NCBI RefSeq assembly: GCF_000177215.2
Contig: NZ_CM001368.1
Location: forward strand, 2,927,001 to 2,991,000
Length of the DNA stretch: 64,000 nucleotides
Source of the DNA: Solidesulfovibrio carbinoliphilus subsp. oakridgensis
GTDB lineage: Bacteria > Desulfobacterota > Desulfovibrionia > Desulfovibrionales > Desulfovibrionaceae
Reading direction: 5' to 3'
In this document: in pieces, positions 7,461 through 15,427 of the stretch
How the letters are laid out: the number at the start of each line of letters is the position of its first letter
Numbering within the stretch: the first letter of the stretch is position 1
Notes under the pieces: model-generated
Told to the model about the DNA's origin: nothing
What the model saw: the letters and a program-made list of their open reading frames with translations, nothing else
Databases searched by the model: none
Program-made: the position numbers and the translations under genes

Positions 7461-8759
7461 ATGAGCCGTTACCGTTTCCTGCCCGAACTTTCCCCCGAGG
7501 CCCTGGCCGCCAGGCAGGCCGAGGGCCTCAACTGGACCTGCCGCCACGCCTTTGCCGGCAACCCCGTCTACCGGGAGCGGCTTGCCGCTTCGGGCTACGA
7601 GCCGGGCCAGGAGCTGACGCTCAATGACCTGGCCCGCCTGCCCGTGACCACGGTCGAGGACCTGCGCCAGGGCTATCCCCTGCCGCTGCTGTCCGTGCCC
7701 GAGGAAGACGTGGTCCGGATCCACGCCTCGTCCGGCACCACGGGCAAGCGCAAGATCCTGGCCTACACCCAGCGGGACATCGATACCTGGAAGGACATGT
7801 TCGCCCGCTGCTACGAGCTGGCCGGCCTGACCCCCCGCGACCGGGTCCAGATCACGGTGGGCTACGGCCTGTGGACGGCCGGGGCCGGGTTCCAGCTCGG
7901 CTGCGAGCGGTTCGGGGCCATGGCCGTGCCGGTCGGACCGGGCAACATGGAGATCCACCTCCAGCTTCTGGAAGACCTCGGCGCCACCTGCCTGTGCTCC
8001 ACGGCCTCCATGGCGCTGCTTTTGGCCGAGGAGGTCCACAAGCGGGACCTGCGAAAGCGCATCAAGCTCAAGAAAGTCATTTTCGGGGCCGAGACCCACA
8101 CCGACAAGATGCGCCGGCGCTTCGAGCAGTGGCTCGGCATCGAGGAGAGCTACGACATCACGGGCATGACCGAGCTCTACGGTCCGGGCTCGGGCCTCGA
8201 GTGCGCGGCCCACGACGGCATCCACTACTGGGCCGACCTTTTTATCCTGGAAGTCCTCGATCCCGTGACGCTCGCGCCGGTGGCCCCGGGCGAGGTGGGC
8301 GAGATGGTGGTGACGAGCCTTTGCAAGGAGGCCGCGCCCTTGATCCGCTATCGGACCCGGGACCTGACCCGGCTTCTGCCCGACCCCTGCCCGTGCGGCC
8401 TGTCCCTGCCGCGCCACGACCGGATTCTTGGCCGCTCCGACGACATGTTCGTCTTTCGGGGCGTCAACATCTATCCCGGGCAGATCGCGGCCGTGCTCGA
8501 TGGCTTCAAGGACGTGGACAGCGAATTCCAGATCCGGCTTTTGCGCCACGACGGCCGGGACCAGATGGTGGTCAAGGTCGAGCGGCGGCCCGCCGCCGGA
8601 GCGGACCTGGACCAGAACCTGTCGGAAGCCATCTCCATCGAGCTGCGAAAGCACCTGTTCGTGCGCGGCTGGGTCGAGATCCTGGCCCCGGGCAGCCTGC
8701 CGCGCAGCTGCGGCAAGACCCGGCGCGTCATCGACGACCGAAACGGCATCGAGGATTAA
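7461..8759 (+). CDS. paaK: Phenylacetate-CoA ligase family (PaaK-like) AMP-forming ligase
   Basis: 432 residues, the usual PaaK length. The ATP/AMP-binding loop SSGTTGKRK is at 90-98; YDITGMTELYGPG is the adenylate-recognition motif; RYRTRDLTRLL and GRSDDMFVFRGVNIYP are the hinge and C-terminal domain motifs. The C-terminus carries SCGKTRRVID with the catalytic-lysine region. The enzyme makes phenylacetyl-CoA (or another aryl-CoA) from the acid, ATP and CoA; in anaerobes homologues act in amino-acid fermentation together with indolepyruvate oxidoreductases, which are not in this window. Ribosome-binding site GGAG; downstream is a repeat and then a convergent gene. Confidence 0.88.
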   Translation: MSRYRFLPELSPEALAARQAEGLNWTCRHAFAGNPVYRERLAASGYEPGQELTLNDLARLPVTTVEDLRQGYPLPLLSVPEEDVVRIHASSGTTGKRKILAYTQRDIDTWKDMFARCYELAGLTPRDRVQITVGYGLWTAGAGFQLGCERFGAMAVPVGPGNMEIHLQLLEDLGATCLCSTASMALLLAEEVHKRDLRKRIKLKKVIFGAETHTDKMRRRFEQWLGIEESYDITGMTELYGPGSGLECAAHDGIHYWADLFILEVLDPVTLAPVAPGEVGEMVVTSLCKEAAPLIRYRTRDLTRLLPDPCPCGLSLPRHDRILGRSDDMFVFRGVNIYPGQIAAVLDGFKDVDSEFQIRLLRHDGRDQMVVKVERRPAAGADLDQNLSEAISIELRKHLFVRGWVEILAPGSLPRSCGKTRRVIDDRNGIED

Positions 8760-8958
8760 CCCTCCCCGTTCCCCGCCCCGGGTTTCCAAAGGGGGGTGAC
8801 CCCCCCTTTGGCCGCCGGAGGCATCTTCTCTTTCCTCCCCCGTCCCCTCTCCCGCTCGTGTCGCGTTCTCGAAATTCCTGCATATGGATTTCGAGGACAA
8901 CATGCTTAAATAATTATTTATCTAAAAAATAGTAACATCTTTTTTAGCGAACGCCCCG
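8760..8958. repeat. Intergenic region with palindromic repeat copy and AT-rich patch
   Basis: CAAAGGGGGGT and its reverse complement (8787-8810) form a strong hairpin able to end both convergent genes, followed by the GGCCGCCGGAGGCATCTTC module (8810-8828) shared with the other repeat copies. Bases 8880-8945 are strikingly AT-rich (TTAAATAATTATTTATC) with no recognisable gene. Confidence 0.7.
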
Positions 8959-9258
8959 CTAGCGCAGGCCGCAGGCCCTGTCGCACCGCTCCCGCACGCT
9001 TTCGCCGGGCAGCCCCAGGTGGGCGGCCACGCAGGCCTGGCACAGGCCCATGGGCTCGGGGAGCGTCATGCCGGCGGTACGGGCGTTTTCCAGGACCATG
9101 GCGAAGACGGCCTCGGCCAGGTCGGCCCGGGCCGGGGCCGGGGCCGGACGGGGGCCGGTGGCGGCCGGCCCGGCCTGGGGACGGGAGGTCAGGGACAGGC
9201 CCAGCACGGTGAGGAGGGCCAGGACGGTGGCGGCAAGGATCTTCTTGACAAGAGGCAT
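8959..9258 (-). CDS. Small exported protein of unknown function
   Basis: 99 residues from the ATG at 9258 (GGAG upstream). A signal peptide or anchor (MPLVKKILAATVLALLTVLGLSL) is followed by an Ala/Pro-rich linker (about 25-45) and a short folded part with four cysteines (GLCQACVAAHLGLPGESVRERCDRACGLR). The CxxC...C...C pattern in a periplasmic setting suggests disulfides or metal binding, but there is no family I recognise. It is divergent from the LysR gene, 173 bases away. Confidence 0.6.
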   Translation of the reverse strand: MPLVKKILAATVLALLTVLGLSLTSRPQAGPAATGPRPAPAPARADLAEAVFAMVLENARTAGMTLPEPMGLCQACVAAHLGLPGESVRERCDRACGLR

Positions 9259-9431
9259 GATTTTTCTCCGGCGGTTGGCGCCGGCCCGGTCTTTACGGCG
9301 GGCCGGCCGTGTGCCATAGGCGAACGGACTACGGGCGCAATGTAGCAGGCCGGCCGGCACGCGATCCAATCGCAATGTCGGAAGCGGGCCTTCCAAATCC
9401 CTGAAGGCGTCTTTCGCCGGGAGGGGGAGCG

Positions 9432-10331
9432 GTGGAATTTTACCATCTGCGGACGTTTGTGGCCGTGGCCGAGGAAGAGCACCTGACCCGGGCGGCCGAA
9501 CGCCTCGGCGCCAGCCTGCCGGCTGTCAGCGCCCACGTCCGGGGCCTCGAGGAAGAGCTCGGGGTGCCGCTTTTTTTGCGCACGCCCAAGGGCATGCGCC
9601 TGACCGGCGAGGGCCGGGCCTTGCTCGCCGAGGCCAGGCTCGCCCTGTCGAGCCTGGAGGCCGTGCGGACCCGGGCCGGGGCCTTGCGCCAGGACGTGAC
9701 GGGCGTGGCCCGGATCGGGCTCAACAACGAGGCGGCCCGGATGCGGGTGCCGGAGTTGCTGGCGGCGCTCACCCGTCGCCATCCGGGGGTGGAGATCCAT
9801 CTCGTCAACTCCAGTTCCCCGCGCATCCTCGACAACGTGCGCCTGGGCAGGCTCGACCTGGGGTTTGTCTACGACAACATCCTCGAGCCGGGCCACGAGA
9901 TCGAGGCCATGGCCCTGGAAGACGTGGACATGGCGGTGGTCGGGCCGACGTCCTGGGCCGACCGGGTCTGCCGGGCGGACTGGGAGGAGCTGGCCAGGCT
10001 CCCGTGGGTCTGGTTCTCGGAGCGGTGCCCGTTCCAATATTTGCTTGAATCGTCGTTTTCCTGCCGGGACTTGGCGCTTAACAAGGTCATGGTCGGGGAC
10101 AACGACGCCACGCTGCGCACGCTGGTCGCGGCCGGCATCGGGCTCACACTCCTGCGCAAGGACGACGCGCTGGAGGCCGAGGCCGCCGGCGAGGTCTGCC
10201 TGTGGCGGCGGGAAGGATTGCGGCTGGGGCTGTCCCTGGTCCATCGGCGGGAGAGGGCCGATGACCGGGTGATCGCGGCGATTGTGTCGGCTGTGACCGA
10301 AGTCTGGGGCCTGCCTGCCCGGCGTCGGTGA
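9432..10331 (+). CDS. LysR-family transcriptional regulator
   Basis: 299 residues with a GTG start behind GGGGGAG. The N-terminal winged helix-turn-helix is clear (MEFYHLRTFVAVAEEEHLTRAAERL...PAVSAHVRGLEEELGVPLFLRTPKG), followed by the two-lobed effector domain (ARIGLNNEAARMRVPELL; IHLVNSSSPRILDNVRLGRLDLGFVYD). The effector is unknown. LysR proteins usually regulate a divergent neighbour, which here is the small exported protein at 8959-9258. Confidence 0.9.
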   Translation: MEFYHLRTFVAVAEEEHLTRAAERLGASLPAVSAHVRGLEEELGVPLFLRTPKGMRLTGEGRALLAEARLALSSLEAVRTRAGALRQDVTGVARIGLNNEAARMRVPELLAALTRRHPGVEIHLVNSSSPRILDNVRLGRLDLGFVYDNILEPGHEIEAMALEDVDMAVVGPTSWADRVCRADWEELARLPWVWFSERCPFQYLLESSFSCRDLALNKVMVGDNDATLRTLVAAGIGLTLLRKDDALEAEAAGEVCLWRREGLRLGLSLVHRRERADDRVIAAIVSAVTEVWGLPARRR

Positions 10332-10373
10332 CGGCGAACCGTTGACTGTTTTTCTGCGCAGGAGAGACACCCG

Positions 10374-11234
10374 ATGAGCGAGGCGGCGGCGCCCGGCCAG
10401 GAATATTTTCCGTGGCGGGCTGTGTGCGGCATGGCGGCCCTGGTCCTGACCCTGGCGGTCATGGCCCTGGCCCAATCGAATCATGTGGAAGACGACCCGG
10501 TCGCCAACCAGGTGCTGTCCGGCGGGGCGTTCGGCTACGGCGACAATGCCGGCCGGCAGGTGATCGTGCCGGTGGAGACGGGGCTGGCCCGGGGCATGAA
10601 GGGGTTTCGCAAGGCCGTGGCCGTGCCCGGCCGGGTGGTGGACCTGGCCTATGCCGGGGTCCAGCGGGGCGGCGAGGCCGACCGTTTGTCCCCGGCGTCC
10701 TTTCGGGACACGGCCGGAGCGGTCTTCGCGGCCAGCGAGCCCGTGGGCCCTGGCGGGGACGTGCTGGTCGCCACCGAGGAGTTTCTGGCCGGACGGCGGG
10801 TTCTGGCCGTGACCCCGCTTGAGGACCGCGAGTGCCCGGGCCGGCTCCGGGATACGCTGGCCGAGCGGGCCGGCCGGCCCGTCGCCTGGTGCAGAGACGT
10901 GGGCAAGGTGGAGGGGGGCGGGGTCCTGACCCTGGCCCGGTTCGTGCCCCGGGGCCGCGAGGAGCTGGTCACCCTGGCCTACGCCGACGCGGACGGCGCG
11001 ATTTTCCTGGATTATCCGGGCAACGCCGATCCGGGCGGCACCTGGCGGGTGGACGACGGCGGCGAGTTTCCGGTGGAAGGCTACCGGCCGCTGTTTGCCT
11101 TCCGGACCGGGGCCGGCCTGGAGCTGGCCGTCCGGTGGTCCGGCACCGAGGGCGAGGCCATGAACCTCTACCGCCAGGAGGGCCGGACCTTCGTGCCGTT
11201 CGTGGCGGCCTCGTGGTACCATCCGGACGAGTGA
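10374..11234 (+). CDS. Hypothetical membrane-anchored protein
   Basis: 286 residues; one membrane segment at about 15-35 (AVCGMAALVLTLAVMALA) and a soluble, probably periplasmic remainder rich in beta-strand patterns (REELVTLAYADADGAIFLDYPGNADPGG; PLFAFRTGAGLELAVRW). Two cysteines (ECPG and WCRD) could pair. It follows the LysR gene by 42 bases with a GGAG site, so the two may be cotranscribed. I do not recognise the family. Confidence 0.6.
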   Translation: MSEAAAPGQEYFPWRAVCGMAALVLTLAVMALAQSNHVEDDPVANQVLSGGAFGYGDNAGRQVIVPVETGLARGMKGFRKAVAVPGRVVDLAYAGVQRGGEADRLSPASFRDTAGAVFAASEPVGPGGDVLVATEEFLAGRRVLAVTPLEDRECPGRLRDTLAERAGRPVAWCRDVGKVEGGGVLTLARFVPRGREELVTLAYADADGAIFLDYPGNADPGGTWRVDDGGEFPVEGYRPLFAFRTGAGLELAVRWSGTEGEAMNLYRQEGRTFVPFVAASWYHPDE

Positions 11235-11367
11235 GCCCGGTTTCTTGCCAGGCTTTCGGCCGCCGTTCCCGCGCGTCGGGGACGGCGGCTTTTTTGCGAT
11301 GACGCCCGGCCGGCGAGCCGGTAGTGTCGGGACCGGGCCGCGAGCGGCCGCAAGGGAGGAGACGGGC

Positions 11368-11628
11368 GTGGAAGACGACAAGGTGGCGGGCGAAGGCAAC
11401 GGAACCCCAAGCGAGGTGGCCTGGCTCATGCGCGACGGGCTGTCGCCGATTCGGGCCTGGCGGGAGCACCTGGGCGTGTCCCAGGAGGAGCTGGCCCGGC
11501 GGCTTTCGGCCAAGCCGGCGGCCGTGGCCCAGATGGAGGCCCGGTCGGCCCGGCCCCGGGCGGCCATGCTTAAGAAGGTCGCGGCGGCCCTCGATATCGA
11601 CTGGGAATTGCTGCGGATCGGGAAATAG
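11368..11628 (+). CDS. XRE-family helix-turn-helix protein
   Basis: 86 residues from a GTG with AGGAGG eight bases upstream. The helix-turn-helix is IRAWREHLGVSQEELARRLSAKPAAVAQMEARSARPRAAMLKKVAAALDI, the canonical Cro/C1 pattern, and fills most of the protein. No second gene of a toxin-antitoxin pair is adjacent; the downstream 190 bases hold only GC-rich inverted repeats. It probably acts as a small DNA-binding regulator. Confidence 0.8.
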   Translation: MEDDKVAGEGNGTPSEVAWLMRDGLSPIRAWREHLGVSQEELARRLSAKPAAVAQMEARSARPRAAMLKKVAAALDIDWELLRIGK

Positions 11629-11816
11629 CGGCCCAGGGCGGACCGGGCGTTCCCGGGGAAACCGTGCGGACGCCCGGTGGCAACGCCCGGCGGGCCGGGT
11701 GGTTCCCGGCCCGCCGCGGCAGGCGGCAAAGGGCCCGGGCCGTCGGTCCGGGCCCGCGCCCCGAGGGGCGCGGCCGGGAAGCGGACGGCGCCTCTCGGAC
11801 CGGGGTCGGGAGGCGG

Positions 11817-12290
11817 CTACTGCTGCGGGTTGAAGACCTGGAAGGTCTTCTTGACCGAGGAGCCGTCCTCGGCCGTGGCGGTCAGGGTCCAGTCGCCGCT
11901 GGCCATCTCCCATTCCTTCTCGAACGTGAACGTGCAGTTGTATTCCTTGCCCGTGGCCACGTCGGCCACGGTCTCCGTGCTGAAGACCACCGCGTTCTTG
12001 CTCGGGTCGATCAGTCCCGGCGAGGCCGTCACGATCTTGACCTTGGACGTGCCGCCCTCGGGCTTGAGCGTGCGGAAGCGCAGCCCGAAGGTGGTGCCGA
12101 GCTTCCGGGGAATGGACGTGGTCGAGAGGGTGAGCGCTCCGTTGGCGTCATAGGTGCCGTAATCCACCAGGACGATGGTCGGTTCCTGGGATTTCTCCTC
12201 TTTGCCGCCAAGTCCGAAGAAGCTCATGGTCGAAGAGCAGGAAGCCAAAAGCAGGCACAAGATCGGCAAAACTGCAAGCAGGCGTTTCAC
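11817..12290 (-). CDS. Outer-membrane or periplasmic lipoprotein, possible DUF3859 type
   Basis: 157 residues with a classic lipobox (LLLASC, cysteine at 18) after a short basic N-terminus. The mature part has an immunoglobulin-like beta pattern: PTIVLVDYGTYDAN, then IPRKLGTTFGLRFRTLKPEG, ending WTLTATAEDGSSVKKTFQVF. This resembles DUF3859 proteins, an assignment made from memory of the pattern and held loosely. No partner genes adjacent. Confidence 0.7.
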   Translation of the reverse strand: MKRLLAVLPILCLLLASCSSTMSFFGLGGKEEKSQEPTIVLVDYGTYDANGALTLSTTSIPRKLGTTFGLRFRTLKPEGGTSKVKIVTASPGLIDPSKNAVVFSTETVADVATGKEYNCTFTFEKEWEMASGDWTLTATAEDGSSVKKTFQVFNPQQ

Positions 12291-12396
12291 GCGCGTTCCT
12301 CCGCGGCCCGGCAGGCCGCTTGTTCTTTATGATTGCCCACATGACCCCTGGCGCCGCCAGTGTCAAGGCCGGCGCCAGGGAAAGCCAGGCCGGGCC

Positions 12397-12882
12397 CTAT
12401 GTCCCGGCCGGATCGCCAAAGGCCAGTCCGGCCAGCGGGGTCTTGCCCGCGAAAAAGGCGTCAAGCGCCGCCTTCTGGCCGGAAACGAGCCGCAGCCCGG
12501 CCACGGGCAGGGGCCCGGACTGGCCGCCGTACATGGCCACCGCCCGGTCGATCCACTCGGCCGGCACGAAATCCGCCGCCAGTTTGAGAACCTGCCGGGT
12601 TCCTTCCTCGTAGACGGCCAGCGGCTGCGGATAGCGGACGTGCCCTGGCCCGAGGACCAGGTTGCCGGTGCGCGAAAGCGCCTCCTCGGCCCGGGACGGG
12701 GTCACCCCGGCCCACTTGCCGAGCAGTTCCCCGAAGGCCGGCCGCAGGGCCAGATAGTAAAACGGGTCGAGCTTGAGGGCCGCCGACACGCCGGGCACGT
12801 TCAAAATCGACGGGGACGCGGCGAAATGGCGGGCCAGGGCCTGCTCCAGCCGGGACAGGATTTCCGCATAGTCCACAAGCAT
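12397..12882 (-). CDS. Hypothetical protein, third gene of the ParB-like/SPL-like operon
   Basis: 161 residues, soluble, no membrane segment. It begins five bases after the stop of the SPL-like radical SAM gene, with GAGG before the ATG, so it is almost surely translated from the same mRNA. Motifs worth noting are LDPFYYLALRPAFGELLGKWAG and GNLVLGPGHVRYPQPLAVYEEGTRQVLKLAADF. No family recognised; the operon position suggests that it serves the radical SAM protein. Confidence 0.65.
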   Translation of the reverse strand: MLVDYAEILSRLEQALARHFAASPSILNVPGVSAALKLDPFYYLALRPAFGELLGKWAGVTPSRAEEALSRTGNLVLGPGHVRYPQPLAVYEEGTRQVLKLAADFVPAEWIDRAVAMYGGQSGPLPVAGLRLVSGQKAALDAFFAGKTPLAGLAFGDPAGT

Positions 12883-12887
12883 GTCCG

Positions 12888-13979
12888 TCAGCCTCCCCGG
12901 TTGCGGGCCACGTCGAGCAGATGGGCGGCCAGGCCCCCAAGCATCCGTGGCGTGCGGCCGAAAACCTCGCGCCAGACCTCGTCGGATTCCATACAGAAAT
13001 AGAGGCCCCTCGAAAAGCCGTAACCGGCCAGCCGGGCCGCCAGAAACCGGAACTGGCGGACCCGCAGCGGCCGCAACAGCCTTTTTTTGCCGTCCGGGCC
13101 GAGGGCGAATTCCCCGATCATGTAGGCCGGCAGGGCCCGCCCCTCCTCGGCCAGCCGGCGCGGCAGCTCGGGCAGGCAGCGGAAGGACCCCAGGCTCATG
13201 TAGGCGATGTCGGCCGGCTGCAAATAGTCGAAAATCAGGTCCACCGTGGCCGCGTACCCGGCTTCCCAGCCCGGGAAAAAGCAGATCGGGTCGAAGTGCA
13301 GGCAGACCCGGAACCCGGCCCGGGCGCAGGTCCGGGCCGCGGCCAGCCGGGCTTCGAGGGGGGCGGTGTCCCGCTCCTCGGCCGCGATGATTTCCGGGGC
13401 GTTGACCGACCAGGCCGGCAGCACCCGCTCCGGGTGCGGATCGGCCTCCATCCAGGTCAGGTCCGCGGTCTTGGATTTGAGTTCCAGGATGACGTTGTCG
13501 TAATCGGAGAGAAATCCCAGGAGCTCCCGGGTGTGGCCGGTTATGGGTTCGAGGGCCAGGGAATCGGCGAACTGGCCGGTCCCGACCCGGAAGGGCCGGG
13601 TCCGGTCCCGGCCGAAGGTCCGGTCCAGCTCCGCGAACATGGCCCCGGTGTTGGCAAAGGCGGTCAGCGTCCGGTCGCGGAAATAGGCCCGCAGGATGCA
13701 GTAGGAGCAGTCCATGGGGCAGTTCTCGCCGATGTGGATGATCTGGTAGCCGCAGCAGCGGTAGTTGCGCGTGGCCGGGCAGGGGCGCAAAAACCGGCCC
13801 TTGTGGGCTTTGACGTGGAGCGTGCGGCCGCCGTCCGCCGAAACGGGCAGGGGATCGCCGGGCGAGAGGACCACCTGCCGGACCCCGGGCAGGGCAGCCC
13901 GGGCCCGGGCCGCCATGGGGGTCGCGGCCACGGCCGCGTCCACGGCCAAAAGGCCGATGTCCCAGGGGGCCGGGCTCAT
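12888..13979 (-). CDS. Spore photoproduct lyase-like radical SAM protein
   Basis: 363 residues. The radical SAM cluster motif CPMDCSYC (Cys 87, 91, 94) follows GYQIIHIGEN, as in SplB-family proteins, and the surrounding RAYFRDRTLTAFANT, GTGQFADSLALEPITGHTRELL and ILELKSKTADL stretches match that family rather than HydE or BioB. SplB proper repairs the spore photoproduct, a thymine dimer made in dry spores by UV; this organism group does not sporulate, so the substrate is open. The start overlaps the stop of the ParB-like gene (ATGA), indicating translational coupling. Confidence 0.8.
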   Translation of the reverse strand: MSPAPWDIGLLAVDAAVAATPMAARARAALPGVRQVVLSPGDPLPVSADGGRTLHVKAHKGRFLRPCPATRNYRCCGYQIIHIGENCPMDCSYCILRAYFRDRTLTAFANTGAMFAELDRTFGRDRTRPFRVGTGQFADSLALEPITGHTRELLGFLSDYDNVILELKSKTADLTWMEADPHPERVLPAWSVNAPEIIAAEERDTAPLEARLAAARTCARAGFRVCLHFDPICFFPGWEAGYAATVDLIFDYLQPADIAYMSLGSFRCLPELPRRLAEEGRALPAYMIGEFALGPDGKKRLLRPLRVRQFRFLAARLAGYGFSRGLYFCMESDEVWREVFGRTPRMLGGLAAHLLDVARNRGG

Positions 13980-15076
13980 GCCGGGTCCTCGTCCCGGGCC
14001 ACGGCCAGGAGTTTCGGCAGGTCCGGCGCGGCGGCCATGGCCGCCAGGTCCGCCGCGGCCCGGGACAGTTCGGCCGGGCTTTTGACCAGGACCTCCACGG
14101 TCACGGCGTCGGACTCGAAGCCCTGGCTCGGCCGGATCTTCACCCGGCTGCCGGCCAGGAGCCTGCGGGAGAGGGCGGTAAACCGGGCCTCCAGGGTGGT
14201 GGTGGCCGGGTAGCGGATGCGGCGCAGGCTGGCCAGGATGCCGGCGGCCAAGTCGTTTGGCGACAGACCCCGGCCGGGCAGGTCCAGGGCCCCGGACCGG
14301 GCGAGGAGCGCCGCCGGCCGCTCCCCGGCGATCCTGGCCGCCTCGGCCAGCCAGGTGAGCGCATTGTCCAGGTTGGCCCGGGACCACCGGACCGCGCCGA
14401 GAAGCGGTGTGAGCCCGGCCAGGGTGTCGGGATCGCAGCCGGCCAAGAGGGGCGCCGCGCCAAGGGGCACGTGGCCCGAGGCGAGCAGCCCGTCCAGGGC
14501 GGCCGGCAGCCCGAGCCAGCGCGCAACCAGCAGAGCCCGCCGGTCGGCCGGGGCGAAAAGCTGCGGCCCGGCCAGGGCCAGGAAATCCTCCACCGGCCCA
14601 AGGGCCGTGAAATAGCGGCCGGCCGCCACGGCCATGGCGTCGGTCACCGGCCGGCCGAGGTTCGAGGCCAGGTAGGCCAGGCCCAGGCGGACGGGCAGGG
14701 GCAGGGCCACGTCCGCCTCGGGCGCGGCTGCTTTTGGAAGCGAGGCCACGGCCTCTTGTGGAAGCGCGGCCACGGCTGCTTTTGGGAGCGCGGCCACGGC
14801 CGCCTGGGGTGCGGCCACGTCCGCCTCGGGCGCGGCCACGGCCGCGAGATCCACGGCCACGGCCGCCAGTGTCCGGCCCCGCATCTCCCGCAGGGCCAGG
14901 GTGCGGCGGGAACCGGCCACCAGCACCGGGCGGCCCTCGGCCAGGGCGACCAGCGCCGGGCTGGCCTGGCCGAACCGGGTGAGGGAAGTGAGAAGCGCCT
15001 CGTCGGGCGGGGCGGACCAGAAAAGATGGGCCGGCGTGGTGTCCACGTCGCGGGGGTGTAAAAAGAGTGTCTGCAC
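13976..15076 (-). CDS. ParB-like N-terminal domain protein
   Basis: 366 residues with a GTG start. Residues 1-70 follow the ParB/sulfiredoxin-type pattern: LFLHPRDVDTTP, then PDEALLTSLTRFGQASPALVALAEGRPVLVAGSRRTLALREM, including the GSRR motif that in ParB binds nucleotide. Residues about 75-125 are an Ala/Pro/Val tandem repeat (AAVAALPKAAVAALPQ and on). The remainder is helical and lacks an obvious ParB helix-turn-helix. It is the first gene of the operon with the SPL-like gene. Chromosome partition ParB normally sits beside ParA, which is absent, so another DNA- or nucleotide-linked role is more likely. Confidence 0.65.
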   Translation of the reverse strand: MQTLFLHPRDVDTTPAHLFWSAPPDEALLTSLTRFGQASPALVALAEGRPVLVAGSRRTLALREMRGRTLAAVAVDLAAVAAPEADVAAPQAAVAALPKAAVAALPQEAVASLPKAAAPEADVALPLPVRLGLAYLASNLGRPVTDAMAVAAGRYFTALGPVEDFLALAGPQLFAPADRRALLVARWLGLPAALDGLLASGHVPLGAAPLLAGCDPDTLAGLTPLLGAVRWSRANLDNALTWLAEAARIAGERPAALLARSGALDLPGRGLSPNDLAAGILASLRRIRYPATTTLEARFTALSRRLLAGSRVKIRPSQGFESDAVTVEVLVKSPAELSRAAADLAAMAAAPDLPKLLAVARDEDPA

Positions 15077-15427
15077 GTGTCGGTATTATTACGGTTTTTC
15101 CGTAGAGTACAGGATTTCAGGGGGTTGTCGCCTTGACAAGGAGGTGACGCCTGCCCCACTATGCCCAAACTCAAGGAAAAGCCAAGGCTTCTCGGGCCTC
15201 GGATTTCCCCGGGCGCTCTTTCTCTTCGTTACGCTCGTCGCCAGGCCGCGCCAGCGGCTCTCGATACGCTCCAGGCGAAACGCCTTCCGGCGTTTCCCGG
15301 ACTGTGACAATGCCTCAAGCCCCGGGGGGAAAGACGCGGTCTTTCCCCCTGGCCAGACTGTGTCTCAGGGTTTGATACACACGGCAATGCAGGGATTTTA
15401 CAGAACGCGACAACAAGGGAGAAGGGA
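15077..15427. other. Divergent intergenic region and EF-G-paralogue leader
   Basis: From left: a CGGTATTATTACGG stretch and the hairpin ACGG-TTTTT-CCGT (15091-15103) in the promoter region of the leftward ParB-like gene; a possible 48-residue reading frame 15161-15307 with AAGGAGG rather far (14 bases) upstream, not convincing; the hairpin GAAACGCC/GGCGTTTC (about 15279-15298); and a perfect 11-bp hairpin GGGGGAAAGAC/GTCTTTCCCCC (15325-15349) about 80 bases before the EF-G-like start. The last two hairpins would lie in the leader of the rightward gene. Confidence 0.45.

Noticed and set aside
7461-8759. Treating this PaaK-like ligase as part of the molybdenum-hydroxylase pathway
   Set aside because: It is a full-length PaaK 43 kb away with no shared operon; the cluster ligase at 54911-55972 is shorter and distinct.
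15161-15307. 48-codon reading frame in the EF-G-paralogue leader
   Set aside because: The AAGGAGG is 14 bases from the ATG and the frame ends within the hairpins; composition is not convincing, so it is mentioned only in the region entry.
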